From NCBI RefSeq assembly GCF_020884795.1, contig NZ_BBZF01000021.1:2106-66105 (forward strand): a stretch of DNA of 64,000 bases, written 5' to 3'. The translations under genes were made by a program, and so were the position numbers. This DNA comes from Micromonospora okii. Its GTDB lineage: Bacteria > Actinomycetota > Actinomycetes > Mycobacteriales > Micromonosporaceae. This document shows positions 19,914-28,044 of the stretch, piece by piece. Each line of letters opens with the position of its first letter. The stretch's first letter is position 1. The notes below the pieces were generated by a model. It was not told where the DNA came from and searched no databases. It was given only the letters and a program-made list of their open reading frames with translations.

Positions 19914-20147
19914 TCACTCCGTCACGCCGAACGGGTCGGTGCGGACGAAGCGCATGGTCCAGGTGCCGGTGTCGTCGCGGCGGTCCCGCCGGTAGAGGTG
20001 GTCCGCCCCCGCGCCGACCGGCCCCGCCGCCCCCTCCGGGTGGCGCAGCACCCAGCGCGGTGGGGGCGCGCCGTCGGGCCCGGCCGGCACCCCGCGCACC
20101 AGTCCCCCGGCGGGCCCGTCGACGAACCGCACGGTCACCTCGGCCAT
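19914..20147 (-). CDS. Hypothetical protein, 77 residues
   Basis: ATG at 20147 with GGAGGGG upstream opens a 77-codon frame: MAEVTVRFVDGPAGGLVRGV, a Pro/Gly loop, RWVLRHPEG, a basic DHLYRRDRRDD stretch and WTMRFVRTDPFGVTE. The alternating pattern looks like a small all-beta soluble protein; no signal peptide or membrane segment. I do not recognise the family. It is divergent from the Ser/Thr kinase gene and separated from the response regulator by 126 bases. Confidence 0.75.
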   Translation of the reverse strand: MAEVTVRFVDGPAGGLVRGVPAGPDGAPPPRWVLRHPEGAAGPVGAGADHLYRRDRRDDTGTWTMRFVRTDPFGVTE

Positions 20148-20325
20148 CGCCCCTCCGTACCGCCACCGTGGCCCGGGTCGACCTCCCCGGGTGGAAGCTA
20201 CCGCACCCGGCGGCGTGGCGGTGCCGCCACGACGACGGTTTGCCCTGTCGGGAGGTCGGGTACCGGGGCGGGAAGCGCGAACGGCCGGGCCCGGCGGCCC
20301 GCGCCAGTGAGACGAGGAGCGGTCG

Positions 20326-21282
20326 ATGAGGACGCTGGACGGGCGGTACCAGCTCGAACAGCGCATCGGCGTCGGCGGGATGTCGGAGGTCTGGCGGGCC
20401 CACGACACGGTGCTGGACCGGCCGGTCGCGGTGAAGCTCATCTCCCCCGGACTGGGCGAGGACGCCTCGGAGGAGCGCATCCGGGCCGAGGCCCGCTCGG
20501 CGGCCCGCCTGGTGCACCCGAACGTGGCCAGCGTGCACGACTTCGGCACGGCCCCGGCGCTGCCCGGCAGGACGCTGCCGTACATCGTGATGGAGCTGGC
20601 GGAGGGGGAGACCCTCGCCGCGCACCTGCGCGCCGGGCCACTGGACTGGCGCATCGCGGTGCGGGTGTGCGCCGAGATCGCCGCGGCGCTCGCCGCCGCG
20701 CACGCCCACGGCATCGTGCACCGCGACGTGAAGCCGGCCAACGTGATGCTCACGCCCAGCGGGGTGAAGGTGCTGGACTTCGGCATCGCCACCCCGGCCG
20801 GCGAGCCCGACGAGCTGCCCGACGGCATGGTGGTGGGCACCCCCGCGTACCTCGCCCCGGAGCAGCTCGACCGGCAGCCCGCCACCCCGGCCGCCGACAT
20901 GTACGCCCTGGGGGTGCTGCTCTACTACTGCCTCGCCGGGCGGCTGCCGTACCAGGCCGACACCGCCACCGCGCTGCTCGGCGCGCGCCGCCGCCAGCCG
21001 CCCGCGCCGCTGCCGCCGGTCGACGGCCTGCCGGCGGAGGTGGCCGAGCTGTGCCAGCAGCTCATGGCCGACGAGCCGGCCCTTCGGCCCACGAGCCTGA
21101 TGGCCGCGCTGCTGCTGGCCGAGGCGGTCGACGCCCGGGTCTACGTGCCGATGCTCGCCGCGCTTCCGCCCCGGCAGCGCTCCCACCAGGTCTCCCCGTG
21201 GACCGAGGAGGCCGCCGCCGAGGCGACCCGGCCGGCGTCGCTCGAGGGGACGGCCGGCGCGGGCTGGCACGGCGCCCCCTGA
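20326..21282 (+). CDS. Cytosolic serine/threonine protein kinase (Hanks type)
   Basis: A 318-residue kinase. Glycine loop RIGVGGMSEVWRA, ATP Lys37 in VAVKLI, catalytic loop HRDVKPANV (His132, Asp134), DFG at 151-153, and the APE-like LAPEQL. After the kinase domain (~8-265) is a short Ala-rich tail. No membrane helix and no PASTA repeats, so it differs from PknB-type receptors and is probably soluble. ATG with GAGGAG upstream. Monocistronic; targets unknown, with an OsmC-like protein just downstream. Confidence 0.93.
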   Translation: MRTLDGRYQLEQRIGVGGMSEVWRAHDTVLDRPVAVKLISPGLGEDASEERIRAEARSAARLVHPNVASVHDFGTAPALPGRTLPYIVMELAEGETLAAHLRAGPLDWRIAVRVCAEIAAALAAAHAHGIVHRDVKPANVMLTPSGVKVLDFGIATPAGEPDELPDGMVVGTPAYLAPEQLDRQPATPAADMYALGVLLYYCLAGRLPYQADTATALLGARRRQPPAPLPPVDGLPAEVAELCQQLMADEPALRPTSLMAALLLAEAVDARVYVPMLAALPPRQRSHQVSPWTEEAAAEATRPASLEGTAGAGWHGAP

Positions 21283-21375
21283 CGACGCTCCCCACGCCGG
21301 GCGCCCGCGCCGGCACCCGCCGGTTTCGCCGGGTGCGGGCCGGGTAGCCGGGCGGGTGACTGAGGGGGGAACGCG

Positions 21376-21801
21376 ATGCCGGATCCGAACTCCTGGCCGC
21401 ACGAGGCCACCGCGACCGCGGAGGGCGGTCACGTCCGCACCGACGACGGGGGGCTCTCCACCGCCCTGGCCTCGCCGTTGGCGCCGCACTGCACGGGCCT
21501 GACGCCGGAGCAGCTCCTGGCGGCGGCGTTCGCGTCCTGTCTGCACCACGCCGCCGTCGAGGCGGCCGGGCAGATCACCGACGAGGCGCACACCGTGCAG
21601 GTCCGCGCCGCCGCCCGGCTGGGGCGCGACGACGACGGGCGGTACCGGGCCGACGTGCACGCCTCCATCTCCTCGGCCGGGCTGAGCCGGCAGCAGCTCG
21701 CCGAGCTGGTCGAGCACGCCGACCGGCTCTGGCCCTTCTCCAGCGGCGACAGCACCCGGCACCGGCTCACGGTGGCCCCGGCGGAGAACGGCCGGCGCTA
21801 G
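21376..21801 (+). CDS. OsmC/Ohr-family protein lacking the second canonical Cys
   Basis: A 141-residue member of the OsmC/Ohr superfamily, small peroxidases that reduce organic hydroperoxides. The domain motif LTPEQLLAAAFASCLHHAAVEAAG places the peroxidatic Cys at 55. In canonical Ohr a resolving Cys occurs in a CPYS-like motif near residue 119; here that position is Trp (ADRLWPFSSG). A different Cys (Cys39, APHCTG) lies earlier. ATG with GAGGGGGG upstream. It may still be redox active with Cys39 or an external thiol, or may bind a ligand instead. Confidence 0.88.
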   Translation: MPDPNSWPHEATATAEGGHVRTDDGGLSTALASPLAPHCTGLTPEQLLAAAFASCLHHAAVEAAGQITDEAHTVQVRAAARLGRDDDGRYRADVHASISSAGLSRQQLAELVEHADRLWPFSSGDSTRHRLTVAPAENGRR

Positions 21802-21990
21802 GCTCCCCGCCGCGGGGTGGGCCCGCCGGGCCGGGGCACCCCGTCGAACCGGGTAGTCGACCATCGTCCGAAGGAACGATTCGGGCGGATGGCGCGTGAC
21901 GGGCGGGCGACGCCCGGCGGGATGACCGAATCCACGCCCTAAATCGGTTATAGCGGCAGGAGGGCGACAGGCCGGAATAATTCGCTTGAT

Positions 21991-22068
21991 CCGCTCTAGC
22001 GGCTTTTGCCCCGTCGGAAAGCCGCCAAATGTGGCGCACACCACCAACCGCCCCCGATGGCGGGGCGG
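21991..22068 (+). promoter_or_regulatory. Structured 5' leader of the transglycosylase-like gene
   Basis: Three consecutive perfect hairpins lie just upstream of the GTG at 22092: GCGGCTTT/AAAGCCGC (21999-22006, 22018-22025), CGCCA/TGGCG (22023-22036) and CCGCCCC/GGGGCGG (22048-22068), followed by GGTGAATC. The 290-base gap (21802-22091) is otherwise AT-richer than its surroundings (TAAATCGGTTATAG, AATAATTCG) and probably contains the promoter. A small CCGC-TCTA-GCGG-CTTTT hairpin at 21991-22007 could be a terminator or attenuator, alternative to the first hairpin. Confidence 0.5.
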
Positions 22069-22091
22069 GTGAATCTCTCTAGCCTCGGCAG

Positions 22092-22922
22092 GTGCACGCC
22101 GACGACCCCGCTGAGCAGAAGCAGACCCGACGCCGACCGGATGGCCGTTCGACCGATGCCACCTCCACCGGCCGGACCGCCGGCCGGCACCGCCGCCCCG
22201 ACCCACCCCGCCGCCATCGCCGGGCACTGCTCGGGTCGACCCCGGCGCGCGTGGCCCTGGCCACCGGCGTGAGCTGTTGCCTCGGCGTCGCCGCCTTCGC
22301 CGCCGTGCGGCAGGCCGACGACGCCCCCGAACCCGTTCGCGAGGCCCTCGCCGACCGCGCCGCGGCTGCCGCCGAGGCCGAGCAGCGCGCCTCCCGGTCC
22401 CTCGACCGCTCGCCGGCCACCCCGGTGACCCTCCCGCCCAGCCCGACGGCGAGCCCGCTCCCGAGCCCCACCGGCAAGCCGCCCCGGCCGCGCCCGGTGG
22501 CCGGCCTCAGCCGGCTCCAGATGGACAATGCCGAGACCATCGTCGAGGTGGGCCGGGACCTGGGGCTGCCCCGCCGGGCCCTGGTGGTGGCGCTGGCCAC
22601 CGCCATGCAGGAGAGCGACCTGCACAACCTGGCCAGCGACGTGCTCCCCGAGTCGCGCCGGTACCCGCACCAGGGCAGCGGCTCCGACCACGACTCCGTC
22701 GGGCTGTTCCAGCAGCGCCCCAGCAGCGGCTGGGGCAGCGTCCGGGAGCTGATGCGGCCGGCGTACGCGGCCCGGGTCTTCTACGAGGCCCTGCGGGACG
22801 TCCCCGGCTGGGAGCGGATGAGCGTGACCGCCGCCGCCCAGTCCGTACAGGTCTCGGCGTACCCCCGCGCGTACGCGCGACACGAGCGGCGGGCCACGGC
22901 GGTGGTCGCGGCGCTGACCTGA
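22092..22922 (+). CDS. Secreted/membrane-anchored lysozyme-like (SLT-type) protein
   Basis: A 276-residue protein: basic N-terminus, one hydrophobic signal-anchor (~52-72, VALATGVSCCLGVAAFAAV), a Ser/Pro/Thr-rich stalk (~105-135) and a C-terminal lysozyme-like domain with LVVALATAMQESDL (candidate catalytic Glu), SDHDSVGLFQQRPSSGWGSV and AAQSVQVSAYPRAYARHE. The domain core matches the 200-residue protein at 40706-41308. Likely a peptidoglycan-acting enzyme at the cell surface. The GTG start lacks a clear ribosome site; there is no better in-frame start. Confidence 0.8.
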   Translation: MHADDPAEQKQTRRRPDGRSTDATSTGRTAGRHRRPDPPRRHRRALLGSTPARVALATGVSCCLGVAAFAAVRQADDAPEPVREALADRAAAAAEAEQRASRSLDRSPATPVTLPPSPTASPLPSPTGKPPRPRPVAGLSRLQMDNAETIVEVGRDLGLPRRALVVALATAMQESDLHNLASDVLPESRRYPHQGSGSDHDSVGLFQQRPSSGWGSVRELMRPAYAARVFYEALRDVPGWERMSVTAAAQSVQVSAYPRAYARHERRATAVVAALT

Positions 22923-22927
22923 GCCGC

Positions 22928-23443
22928 TCAGGGCACCCGGCTATTCCGCTCCCCCGGCGGCTCCACGCCGGCCGCCGCCCTGGTCGTCGGCACCCCGCCG
23001 GGCGGCACGGCCGCCGCGGCCGTCGGCGTGTCCGCCGCCACCGGCGCCTCGGCGAGGATCTCGTCCGCCCGGGCCTCCCGGCGACGGCGCTGCGCCAGGG
23101 CGGCCTCGAAATCGCGGCGGGCGTGGACCGCCTCGGTGTAGACCTGCTCGCGGATCCGCCGGGCCTCCTCGCGGGCCGCGTCGAGCTCGTACCGCGCCCG
23201 CGCCAGGAGCTCGGCGGCCTCCCGCTCGACGTCCCCCGACGCCGCAGCCCGGCCGTCGGCGGACGGACGCCCGACCAGGTCGCACAGGCCGGCGGCCTCG
23301 TCCCGGAGCAGCTCCCAGTCCCGGCCCGCGCCGGTGGCGCCCTCCGCCCGCGCCGCGAGCCGGCTCAGCCGGACCGCCAGGGCGTCGAGGCAGGCGTCGA
23401 CCTGCCGCCGGTCGTAGCCGAACTCCACGACGGAGAACCTCAT
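22928..23443 (-). CDS. DivIVA-like coiled-coil protein
   Basis: A 171-residue protein. The N-terminus MRFSVVEFGYDRRQVDACLDALA matches the F-x-x-x-x-x-GYDxxxVDxxLD lipid-binding motif of DivIVA/Wag31 family proteins. The middle (~75-140) is a highly charged heptad-rich coiled coil (EREAAELLARARYELDAAREE), and the tail is Ala/Pro-rich. Actinobacterial DivIVA paralogues mark poles or septa and recruit cell-wall machinery. ATG at 23443 is chosen as the start of homology with GGGGGG upstream. It is convergent with the lysozyme-like gene. Confidence 0.82.
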   Translation of the reverse strand: MRFSVVEFGYDRRQVDACLDALAVRLSRLAARAEGATGAGRDWELLRDEAAGLCDLVGRPSADGRAAASGDVEREAAELLARARYELDAAREEARRIREQVYTEAVHARRDFEAALAQRRRREARADEILAEAPVAADTPTAAAAVPPGGVPTTRAAAGVEPPGERNSRVP

Positions 23444-23577
23444 GCTGTCGCCCCCCAGGCAGCCGGGTGTCACCCCCCGATCCTCGCCGCGCGCGGCGAC
23501 CGGCGCGGGCGTTCGGGAAAATCGTTCGGCTTCTGCGGGGCACCGTTCCGCGGCCGTAGGGACGCGGAGGGGCCCGC

Positions 23578-24024
23578 TCAGGCCCGCTTGGGCAGCACCA
23601 CGACCCGGCCGAAGAACTCGTCGATGCGGCGCACGACGTCGTTGAAGTCGTCCAGGTCTATCGGCTTCGTCACGTACGCGTTGGCCTGGAGGGTGTAGCT
23701 GCCCACGATGTCGGTGTCGGCGTTGGAGGTGGTGAGCACGACGATCGGGATGGTCCGCAGGTCGTCGTCCTGCTTGACCTCGCCGAGCACCTGCCGCCCG
23801 TCCATCCGGGGCATGTTCAGGTCGAGCAGGATGACGTCGGGCCGGTGGGCCTCGGTGTGCCGGCCCTCCTGGCGCAGGAACTCCATCGCCTCCTGGCCGT
23901 CGCTGACCACGTCGATGACCTTGTCGACGTCGGAGTCGGCGAGCGCCTCCTCGATCATCAGGACGTCGCCGGGGTCGTCGTCGACCACGAGGATACGAAC
24001 GGGGCCGGGAGTGCTTCCAGCCAT
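23578..24024 (-). CDS. Rcp1-type single-domain response regulator
   Basis: A 148-residue receiver-only protein. The acidic pocket is VVDDDPGDVLMIEEAL, phospho-acceptor Asp in VILLDLNMPRMDGRQVL, Thr/Ser switch VVLTTSNADTD, and Lys in NAYVTKPIDLDDF. The long beta4-alpha4 arrangement and DPGD motif are typical of Rcp/CheY-like partners of phytochrome-type histidine kinases. No output domain and no kinase adjacent. It lies next to STAS, B12-sensor and phosphatase genes, all on the minus strand, and may carry a phosphorelay signal to that island. Confidence 0.9.
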   Translation of the reverse strand: MAGSTPGPVRILVVDDDPGDVLMIEEALADSDVDKVIDVVSDGQEAMEFLRQEGRHTEAHRPDVILLDLNMPRMDGRQVLGEVKQDDDLRTIPIVVLTTSNADTDIVGSYTLQANAYVTKPIDLDDFNDVVRRIDEFFGRVVVLPKRA

Positions 24025-24093
24025 GACAGACCTGCCTCGGGTTGACGCGGACGGCGACCTCGCGGCCACCTGCTGGCGGGGAAATCTAGCCCA

Positions 24094-24441
24094 TCAGGGG
24101 GCGGACCGTGCTGTCGGGTGGCCCGTGTCGGGCTGGTAGCCCAGCACCTCGGCCAGCCCTGTCACCCTCAACACGCGCTCGACCCGCCCGGTGGCGTTGG
24201 TGACCCGCAGCCAGCCGCCCTGGGCCGCCGCGCGGTTGTCGCCCCGCACGAACGCGGCGATCCCCGTGGAGTCGCAGAAGGTCAGCTCGGTGAGGTCGAC
24301 CAGCAGGTGGTGCGCGCCGGACTCGGCGAGCCGGTCGAGCGCCGCGTTGAGCTCTCCGGCGGTGCTCATGTCGAGCTCGCCGGCGAGTCGCAGGCACGCC
24401 CCGGCGCCGTCCCGCTGGGCGTACGTGACGGTGAACGTCAC
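24094..24441 (-). CDS. STAS-domain anti-sigma factor antagonist
   Basis: A 115-residue protein: FTVTYAQRDGAGACLRLAGELD, then LLVDLTELTFCDSTGIAAF with the phosphorylatable Ser of the DSTG motif. In partner switching, the dephosphorylated form sequesters an RsbW-type kinase and frees a sigma factor. The GTG at 24441 has GGAGG with 6-base spacing. Upstream, TATACT at 24487-24492 (minus) is a good -10, without a matching -35. It lies 91 bases downstream of the B12-binding gene. Confidence 0.9.
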   Translation of the reverse strand: MTFTVTYAQRDGAGACLRLAGELDMSTAGELNAALDRLAESGAHHLLVDLTELTFCDSTGIAAFVRGDNRAAAQGGWLRVTNATGRVERVLRVTGLAEVLGYQPDTGHPTARSAP

Positions 24442-24532
24442 CTGGTTCCTCCCGCTTCACCGCAGGCTGATGCTTGCAGTGGAGCAAGTATAAGCAGGAC
24501 GGCCCCGGGGCCGGCGCGGGCGCGCCCGCGCG

Positions 24533-25567
24533 TCAGACCAGCGCGCGCGCCGCGCCGAGGAAGCGCGCCGCGCGCGGGAAGTCGCGCAGCTCCCCCGCGT
24601 AGTGCGCGAGCGTGAGCCCGACGGAGGCCGCCGGCACGCCCCGGCTGACCAGGATGCCGACCAGCCACTCGACGAACTCGGTGAACAGCGAGGGGTCGTC
24701 GACGTAGACGGCGGCGGCGAGGAAGTCCACGATGTAGCCCAGGTCGCTGACGGTGGAGTCGAGCTGCGCCGGGGAGTACTTCCGCATCCCGGCAAACCGT
24801 TCCCGCAGGGCGCACAGGGCGCTCTCGATCAGCTCTCCGCGCCGTTTCGTGAGGCCCGCGTACTCGTCGTCGGCGAGCAGGGACACATCGGCCGGGGCGA
24901 CCCGACGCAGCGCGCGCTCGTCGGCGACCAGGTCGGCGGCGGCGGGCGCGTCGGGAGCCCAGGCCATCCCGAGCCGGCGGGCCCACCGTCCGTCCTGGCC
25001 GAAGCCCCGGCCGCCCACCACCACCGGCACGTCGGAGCGGCGGCACGCCTCCACCATGCGGTGCGCGTGCGGCAGCCGCATCGGCAGCGCGCAGGCCAGG
25101 GCGACCGCGTGCGCGTCGTGCCGGTGCAGGTACGACACCAGGTGCGCCGCCGGCACGCTGGCCCCGAGGAAGGTGACCTGCCAGCCGCGCAGCCGCAGCA
25201 CCTCGGCGACCAGCCGGGGCGGCAGGGCGTGCCACTCGCCGTCCATGCACGCCACCACGATGCGGCCCCGGGTGGGGTGCGGGTTGGCGTGGGCGGCCAC
25301 GGCGGCCACGACCCGCTCGCTGATGTGGGTGGCCGCGTGCTCCTGGGCGACGCTCCAGGCGTTGCGCGCCCAGCGCTCCCCCACCTCCGCCTGCGCGGGG
25401 GCCACCAGGTCGAGCAGCACCCGCTCGGCGGGCACCCCGGCGTCGACCAGCCCGAGGGCCACGTCGACGGCCGCGTACTCGTCGGCCTCGGCGAGGGCGT
25501 CGAGGAAGCCGTGGTAGGCGTCGGCCGGCGACAGGGCGGGCGCGGGGGCGGTGGTGGGGACGGTCAC
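24533..25567 (-). CDS. B12-binding sensor protein with CarH-type Wx9EH motif, no DNA-binding domain
   Basis: A 344-residue protein. Residues ~15-90 form a B12-binding helical bundle with W66-x9-E76-H77 (ERWARNAWSVAQEHAATH), the signature of the adenosylcobalamin photoreceptor CarH. Residues ~100-220 form the cobalamin-binding Rossmann domain with E111-x-H113-x-x-P, where the His is the expected lower axial Co ligand; the usual final Gly is Pro. There is no MerR helix-turn-helix; instead ~110 helical residues follow (RRGELIESALCALRERFAG...). It starts 25 bases after the SpoIIE phosphatase stop, so the two are one operon. A light- or B12-responsive input to the STAS pathway is inferred. Confidence 0.85.
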   Translation of the reverse strand: MTVPTTAPAPALSPADAYHGFLDALAEADEYAAVDVALGLVDAGVPAERVLLDLVAPAQAEVGERWARNAWSVAQEHAATHISERVVAAVAAHANPHPTRGRIVVACMDGEWHALPPRLVAEVLRLRGWQVTFLGASVPAAHLVSYLHRHDAHAVALACALPMRLPHAHRMVEACRRSDVPVVVGGRGFGQDGRWARRLGMAWAPDAPAAADLVADERALRRVAPADVSLLADDEYAGLTKRRGELIESALCALRERFAGMRKYSPAQLDSTVSDLGYIVDFLAAAVYVDDPSLFTEFVEWLVGILVSRGVPAASVGLTLAHYAGELRDFPRAARFLGAARALV

Positions 25568-25592
25568 GCGGGCTTCTCCTCGGGTCGTCCGG

Positions 25593-27332
25593 TCAGTGGC
25601 GCAGGGCGGGCACCGCGTGCAGGTGCCGCATCGACCGGCCCTGCGGCCCGGTGGCGCGCAGCGCGAGCACCGCGATGTCGTCGTGGTCGCCGTGGGCGAG
25701 CCAGTCGCAGGTCACCTGCTCGACCCGCTCGGCCAGCGCCGGGGCGGGCATCCGCTGGCACCCGGTGATCGTGTGGACCAGCCGGTCGGCGCCGAACTGC
25801 TCGTCGCCGCGCCGGCCGCCGCGGGCCTCGGTCACGCCGTCGCTGTAGAGCAGGCAGGTCTCGCCCGGCGCCAGCTCGACGGACACCTCGCCGACGCGCG
25901 GGTCCGGCACCACGCCGATCAGCATGCCGCGCAGCCCCACCGGCTCCACCTCGCCGGAGGCGCGCAGCACGAGTGGGGGCAGGTGGCCGCCGCCGGACAT
26001 GGAGAGGGTCAGCCCGCCGTCGCCCCGGGGGCGCGCCACGCCGAGCACGATGGTGGCGAAGCGCCCCTGGCCGTTGGCCTGGGTGGTCTCCAGCAGCGCG
26101 TCGTTGAGCAGCCGCAGCAGCCGGCCGGGGTGCGCCTCGACCCGGTGCAGCGCCTGGAGGCACTGGCGCAACTGGCCCGTGAAGACCGCCGCCTCGACGC
26201 CCTTGCCGGAGACGTCGCCGAGGAAGAACACCGAGCCGCCGTCGGGCAGCCGGTGGGAGCCGTAGAAGTCCCCGCCGATGCGCAGGCCGGCCTGCGCCGG
26301 CCGGTACGCCGTGCCCCACTGCACGCCGGCCGCCTCGGCCGGCTCGACCGGCACCAGGCTGGCCTGGAGGGTGTCGGCGACCTCGGCCTGGTCGCGGTAG
26401 AGCACGGCGGTGGTCAGGGCGGCGCCGGCCCGGGCCGCGAACGCGCGGACCAGCTCGACGTCCGCCTCGTCGTAGTAGCGGCAGGCGCCCCGGGCGACCA
26501 GCAGCACCCCGGCCGGCAGGTCCCGCCCCGGCAGCGGCACCACCCGGACGCTGACGTCGGCGGCGGTGACGCCGGTCAGCCAGCCCGCGTCGACGGCCTG
26601 CTCGACCAGCCAGTCCGGCACCTGCGGCTCGAAGCCGGCGAGGCCCTCGTCGACGGCCGCCGGCAGGTCGGCGGCGCTGAGCACCCCGACGTCCACGGAC
26701 GGGGCCCCGTCGTCGGCGCGGGTGGCCCGCCACCAGCGGGCCCGGCCGGAGCGGGGCGCGAGCACCAGCACGGCCACGTCGGCGAGGGTCGGCACGGCGA
26801 GCCGGGCCACCGCGGCGGCGGCCCGGTCGGGGTGCAGCGGGTTGCCGAGCTTCTCCCCCACCCGGGCCAGGAAGGCCGCGCGCGCCCGCTCGGCCAGCAG
26901 GGCGTCGGCGCGGGTGATGTTGTCGGTGACGTCCTCGACGTACCAGCAGCAGCCGCCGGTGGAGAGCGGCACCTGGCGGATGCGCAGCCGGCGGCCCCGG
27001 TGGCTGAACTCGTCGCCGTGGGTCGGGGCCCGCAGCCCCTCGACGCCGGAGGCCGCGAGCACCCGACCGACGGTCACCTCCGGCAGCAGCCGCTCGGCGA
27101 CCGGGCTCAGGTGCCGCACCACGCCGGCGGTGTCGCAGACGACCAGGCCCTCGCGGAGGTGCTCGACGACCTCAGACCAGTCGAGGACGGGCGGACCCCG
27201 GTCGGGGGCCAGCGGTGGCAGCGCGCCAGCGGGCCGGACCGGGACGTCGGCGGACCACGCCGGGACACGTGTGCCCGACGTGGAGATCCGCCCGTCGCCC
27301 GGGTCCCAGTCCCTGACGCCGGCAGCAGTCAC
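25593..27332 (-). CDS. SpoIIE/RsbU-type PP2C phosphatase with PAS and GAF sensor domains
   Basis: A 579-residue protein. A PAS domain covers ~45-155 (WSEVVEHLREGLVVCDTAGVVRHLSPVAERLLP), a GAF domain ~170-330, and a PP2C_SIG phosphatase ~340-570 with RIGGDFYGSHRL, FLGDVSGKGVEAAVFTGQ, CLLYSDGVTEARGG and HDDIAVLALR, the metal-binding Asp motifs. Such phosphatases dephosphorylate STAS proteins. GTG at 27332 has AAGGAG and GGAG upstream; an ATG at 27357-27359 lacks a site. It is divergent from a STAS gene and followed by the B12 sensor gene. Confidence 0.93.
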   Translation of the reverse strand: MTAAGVRDWDPGDGRISTSGTRVPAWSADVPVRPAGALPPLAPDRGPPVLDWSEVVEHLREGLVVCDTAGVVRHLSPVAERLLPEVTVGRVLAASGVEGLRAPTHGDEFSHRGRRLRIRQVPLSTGGCCWYVEDVTDNITRADALLAERARAAFLARVGEKLGNPLHPDRAAAAVARLAVPTLADVAVLVLAPRSGRARWWRATRADDGAPSVDVGVLSAADLPAAVDEGLAGFEPQVPDWLVEQAVDAGWLTGVTAADVSVRVVPLPGRDLPAGVLLVARGACRYYDEADVELVRAFAARAGAALTTAVLYRDQAEVADTLQASLVPVEPAEAAGVQWGTAYRPAQAGLRIGGDFYGSHRLPDGGSVFFLGDVSGKGVEAAVFTGQLRQCLQALHRVEAHPGRLLRLLNDALLETTQANGQGRFATIVLGVARPRGDGGLTLSMSGGGHLPPLVLRASGEVEPVGLRGMLIGVVPDPRVGEVSVELAPGETCLLYSDGVTEARGGRRGDEQFGADRLVHTITGCQRMPAPALAERVEQVTCDWLAHGDHDDIAVLALRATGPQGRSMRHLHAVPALRH

Positions 27333-27556
27333 CAGTGGGGCTCCACTCCTTCTCGACATCGACCCGACACCCGCGGGCCGCCGTAAACGGCGTATGTGGT
27401 CCAATCTCCTCGCCCCACCCTACGCCGGTACGGCGGCACCGCCACCCTGCGGCCGTCCCGACCTGCCCGGTCCCGGCGTACCGGGCGGCGCGGGGCGGAC
27501 GTTGTTACGATCCGAGTAACCCTGCCCGACCGGCAGGCCCGCGGAAAGGCGTGATC

Positions 27557-27955
27557 GTGGTGCCCCATGCGAGGAAGCCCGAGACGACACCGCTGATCAT
27601 GGCCGTCGATCTGTCCGAGCCGGGCGCGCCCCTCATCCGGGTCGGTGGCGACCTCGCCTTCACCACCGCCGCGCCCCTGCGGCGCGAGGTGGACCGCCAG
27701 CTCGCCGAGCACCCCGCGGTGCTCGTGCTCGACTTCGCCGGCCTCGAGTTCATCGACAGCACCGGGCTGTCGGTGATCGTGCACGCGTGGCGCGACGGGC
27801 AGCAGTGCGGCACGACCGTCCGGCTCTCCTCGACCCCCCGGTTCCTGGACACGATCCTCGACATGACCGGCATCACCGGGCTGCTCGCCCGCCCCCTGCC
27901 CGACGGGGCGGAGCTCGGCCGGCCCGGGGAACAGCGCCCGGCGGCGTCGATCTGA
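27557..27955 (+). CDS. STAS-domain anti-sigma factor antagonist
   Basis: A 132-residue RsbV/SpoIIAA-like protein: PLIRVGGDLAFTTAAPLRREVDRQL, VLVLDFAGLEFIDSTGLSVIV with the phospho-acceptor Ser, and a C-terminal tail after LLARPLPDG. GTG at 27557 has GAAAGG 7 bases upstream; GTG at 27551 or 27560 are alternatives. The region between this gene and the divergent phosphatase gene contains the inverted repeat GTTAC-N7-GTAAC at 27504-27520, overlapping a TACGAT that could be its -10. Confidence 0.88.
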   Translation: MVPHARKPETTPLIMAVDLSEPGAPLIRVGGDLAFTTAAPLRREVDRQLAEHPAVLVLDFAGLEFIDSTGLSVIVHAWRDGQQCGTTVRLSSTPRFLDTILDMTGITGLLARPLPDGAELGRPGEQRPAASI

Positions 27956-28044
27956 ACGCCCCCGACGATTCCGCGACCGGCCCCGGCGTCGACCCGGCGG
28001 CCCCCAGGAGTGTGCCCACCGCCGTGGACTGGGACCATGGACAC

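Noticed and set aside
21960..22091. c-di-AMP (ydaO-yuaA) riboswitch before the lysozyme-like gene
   Set aside because: Pieces such as CGCTTGATCCGC and GGGTGAATC resemble the motif, but the conserved 3' core (CCCGAA... CAGCTAACC...GTAGGC) is absent before the start codon. Infernal with RF00379 would decide.
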